Positions 62,230-64,000 of a DNA stretch of 64,000 bases are shown here, piece by piece (position 1 is the stretch's first letter; each line of letters opens with the position of its first letter). This DNA is from Histomonas meleagridis (lineage: Eukaryota > Parabasalia > Tritrichomonadida > Dientamoebidae), in assembly GCA_020186115.1 (NCBI GenBank), contig WSYJ01000113.1, forward strand, positions 124,001 to 188,000, read 5' to 3'. Made by a program: the position numbers and the translations under genes. A model generated the notes under the pieces. The model searched no databases. It was not told the origin of the DNA and was given only the letters and a program-made list of their open reading frames with translations.

Positions 62230-63660
62230 TAACTAACTTCAATACCTTGTGTTAAATAAATTTAATATTAATTTCTTTTTTTAGTAAGTAGGTTAACGAT
62301 TCCTCCATAACCTTTAAATAAAGCCTTCATAAGTGCTGTTTGAAATATTTCAAATAATTCCCAAATATTATTTTTAAATCCAAATTTAAAAAGAGAAGCA
62401 TTAAATAATATAAATAAACATCTTTAATATTAACATCTATTCCGCATTTCTCAAGAAGCAATTTAACAATTTCCGTGTGACCTTTTTCAGATGCCATCAT
62501 GAGGACTGATTTAAATAATTTCCAAACATAATTGTGAGATATAAAGTTTTTAAATTATTCCCAAATAAAATTTTTAAATATTTTTCGCATTAACATCAAT
62601 TCCTTCTTGTTCAAGAAGTAATTTTACTATTTCTGTATTATCATTTTCATATGCCGTTATAAGCGCTGTTTGAAATATTTTAATTAATCAATAAATATCA
62701 TAATAAAATACGAAATTGTAAAAATAAAGACCATATAAAATATACAAATATCTTTAGCATTAATATTAATATCTTCTTGTTCAAGAAGTAAGTTGACTAT
62801 TTTTTTATATCCTTTAAACTATTCATTGATAAGTGCAGTTACAAATATTTTATACAATTTCTAAATATTGTTTTAAAATATAAAGTTATAAAAATAAAAA
62901 TTAAACAAATGAAATAAATATTCTGAATATTAATGTCAATAACTTTCTTATCTAAGATATATTTTACTAATTCAATATTTCCTGATTTTGCGGAAAAAAC
63001 TTAAATATCTTTTGGAATTTGACAAAACTGAAGTAAGTATTTAATAAGAAATAAATTACCAGTTTTTGCTGACACATTAATAATACTATTATTAATTTTC
63101 ATTTCTTCTTATTTTAAAAATGCAAAAATCTCATAGTTATTATATGAAATACATTTTTTTTTCCTAATTCTTCTAAGTTATTATTTTTCTCAATTTTCTT
63201 TTCAAAAAGATATTTAAAGATATCATTTTGGTGAAATTTAATTGCTGTTTCATATGAACCTTCAAATGATGCATGATTTTGTTCACATAAATGAATGATT
63301 TCTTCATTTCCGCCTGCAATTGCATATTTACCTGCATTTTCTACTTTTGCGCCATTCATAAGTAAATATTTAAAACATTTAACTGATGAAAAAAATGCTG
63401 CATAATCATTTAATGTAACATTTTCTTCATTAATATACTCACATCTTTCATAAATTGATGGTTCAATTGTTTGATTAAAATCAAAATTTGTTTGTGATGA
63501 TATTTCTTGAAGTTTTTCTATTTCATCATTTCGAATTATTTTTACTAATTCATTTGGATTATGTACTTCTTTAATGTATTGGATTATGTAGTTCCCGATA
63601 ATTCTTTGAAAGTTTATTTAAATTTTTTTAAAAAATAATCTTTACCAAATTGACAAACAT
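62230..63660 (-). pseudogene. Decayed ankyrin/DUF3447 locus
   Basis: From about 63660 downwards: a broken linker (LSKNYRELH), KNNSK with NDEIEKLQEISSQTNFDFNQ partly shifted, then the core (SIYERCEYINEENVTLNDYA-like at about 63370-63470; open from 63359: KYAIAGGNEEIIHLCEQNH). A frame break follows at 63114. Below it are two stops in the post-core units and four or five modules with altered elements (for example 62570-62640 EIVKLLLEQEGID). Modules here carry more changes than in the clean arrays. Its N-terminal domain is not recognisable in the remaining sequence to the right edge. Confidence 0.65.
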
Positions 63661-64000
63661 TCGACATTTTTTTGATTTCTCATTTTTTTTTATATTGAGC
63701 GAAATAATATCAATTTATGCTTTTGGCAATAAATGAATCAATTTTCCAATTATATAATATGAATTAGGATGATTTTTAAATATGTATTTAATAAAAAACT
63801 TAATGATTTTTGTATTATTTTTTCATTTCTCCTACTGTTTGAATTGATTCTAAATAATTAATATATATTTTTTAAAAATGACATACAATGTATTGATTAA
63901 TTTTTAAATCCTATAAATTTCTAGAAATTTCATTAGATTTAATCAACAAAATTTGATTTCCTTCTGGAATTAAGCTGATTTTTGAAATTAAGTAATTTTT
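63661..64000. other. AT-rich end of the window
   Basis: Possibly the heavily decayed N-terminal helical domain of the locus at 62230-63660 (a YFAQY-like motif at about 63700 on the minus strand), but too degraded to annotate as coding. Confidence 0.3.

Overview
The window looks like nuclear DNA of a trichomonad (Parabasalia), most likely a Tritrichomonas-like species. The grounds are AT-rich intergenic DNA, small compact genes without canonical introns, stop codons that often run straight into TAAA, Myb-type AACGGTTA/TAACGAT motifs close to start codons, BspA-like leucine-rich surface proteins, a trichomonad-type G-alpha, and many copies of one ankyrin family (helical N-terminal domain, a DUF3447-like core, then ankyrin repeats). 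The species is inferred, not proven.

Layout. 1-3.1 kb: end of a protein O-mannosyltransferase and a decayed ankyrin gene. 3.4-4.4 kb: hypothetical gene. 4.7-6.75 kb: broken surface-protein gene (transglutaminase-like, BspA, GA-module-like repeats, membrane tail). 6.9-9.6 kb: two decayed ankyrin loci. 10.7-19.6 kb: housekeeping and regulatory block with ribosomal protein uS5 (RPS2), a Tubby-like protein, a small intact ankyrin protein and, from a divergent promoter, a 1962-residue Ser/Glu/Lys-rich protein. 19.6-25 kb: a decayed gene, a small hypothetical gene and an ankyrin locus. 25.4-32.7 kb: hypothetical gene, BspA-like membrane protein, 5'(3')-nucleotidase, DUF5057 membrane protein and a second BspA-like protein. 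32.9-43.3 kb: ankyrin locus, Trf4-type poly(A) polymerase, tRNA-Pro(CGG), CDF cation transporter, G-alpha and another ankyrin locus. 43.6-51.9 kb: Rab pseudogene, a 643-bp (AAAT)n tract, two ankyrin loci and a decayed element. 52-56.3 kb: Rab GTPase, protein-L-isoaspartate methyltransferase and an ankyrin locus. 57.1-61.9 kb: a Rav1/DMX-like WD40 protein. 62.2 kb to the end: a decayed ankyrin locus.

Main observation. In the ankyrin loci, 30-codon ankyrin modules alternate with AT-rich elements of strikingly fixed length. About two thirds of roughly fifty elements that I measured by hand are exactly 80 nt; most others are 60-66 or 79-83 nt. The elements carry stops and shift the frame, while the ankyrin modules between them are almost always exactly 90 nt and open. 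If the elements are left out, several loci (40290-43315, 54120-56257, most of 32904-35182 and 47459-50943) read through to a natural stop. That is the pattern expected of introns or another removed element, yet no GT...AG ends and no trichomonad ACTAACACACAG acceptor are present. The alternative is tandem expansion of a dead 170-bp unit.

The reading is by eye. Start codons were moved from TTG/GTG to ATG wherever the longest open frame began with a non-ATG codon.
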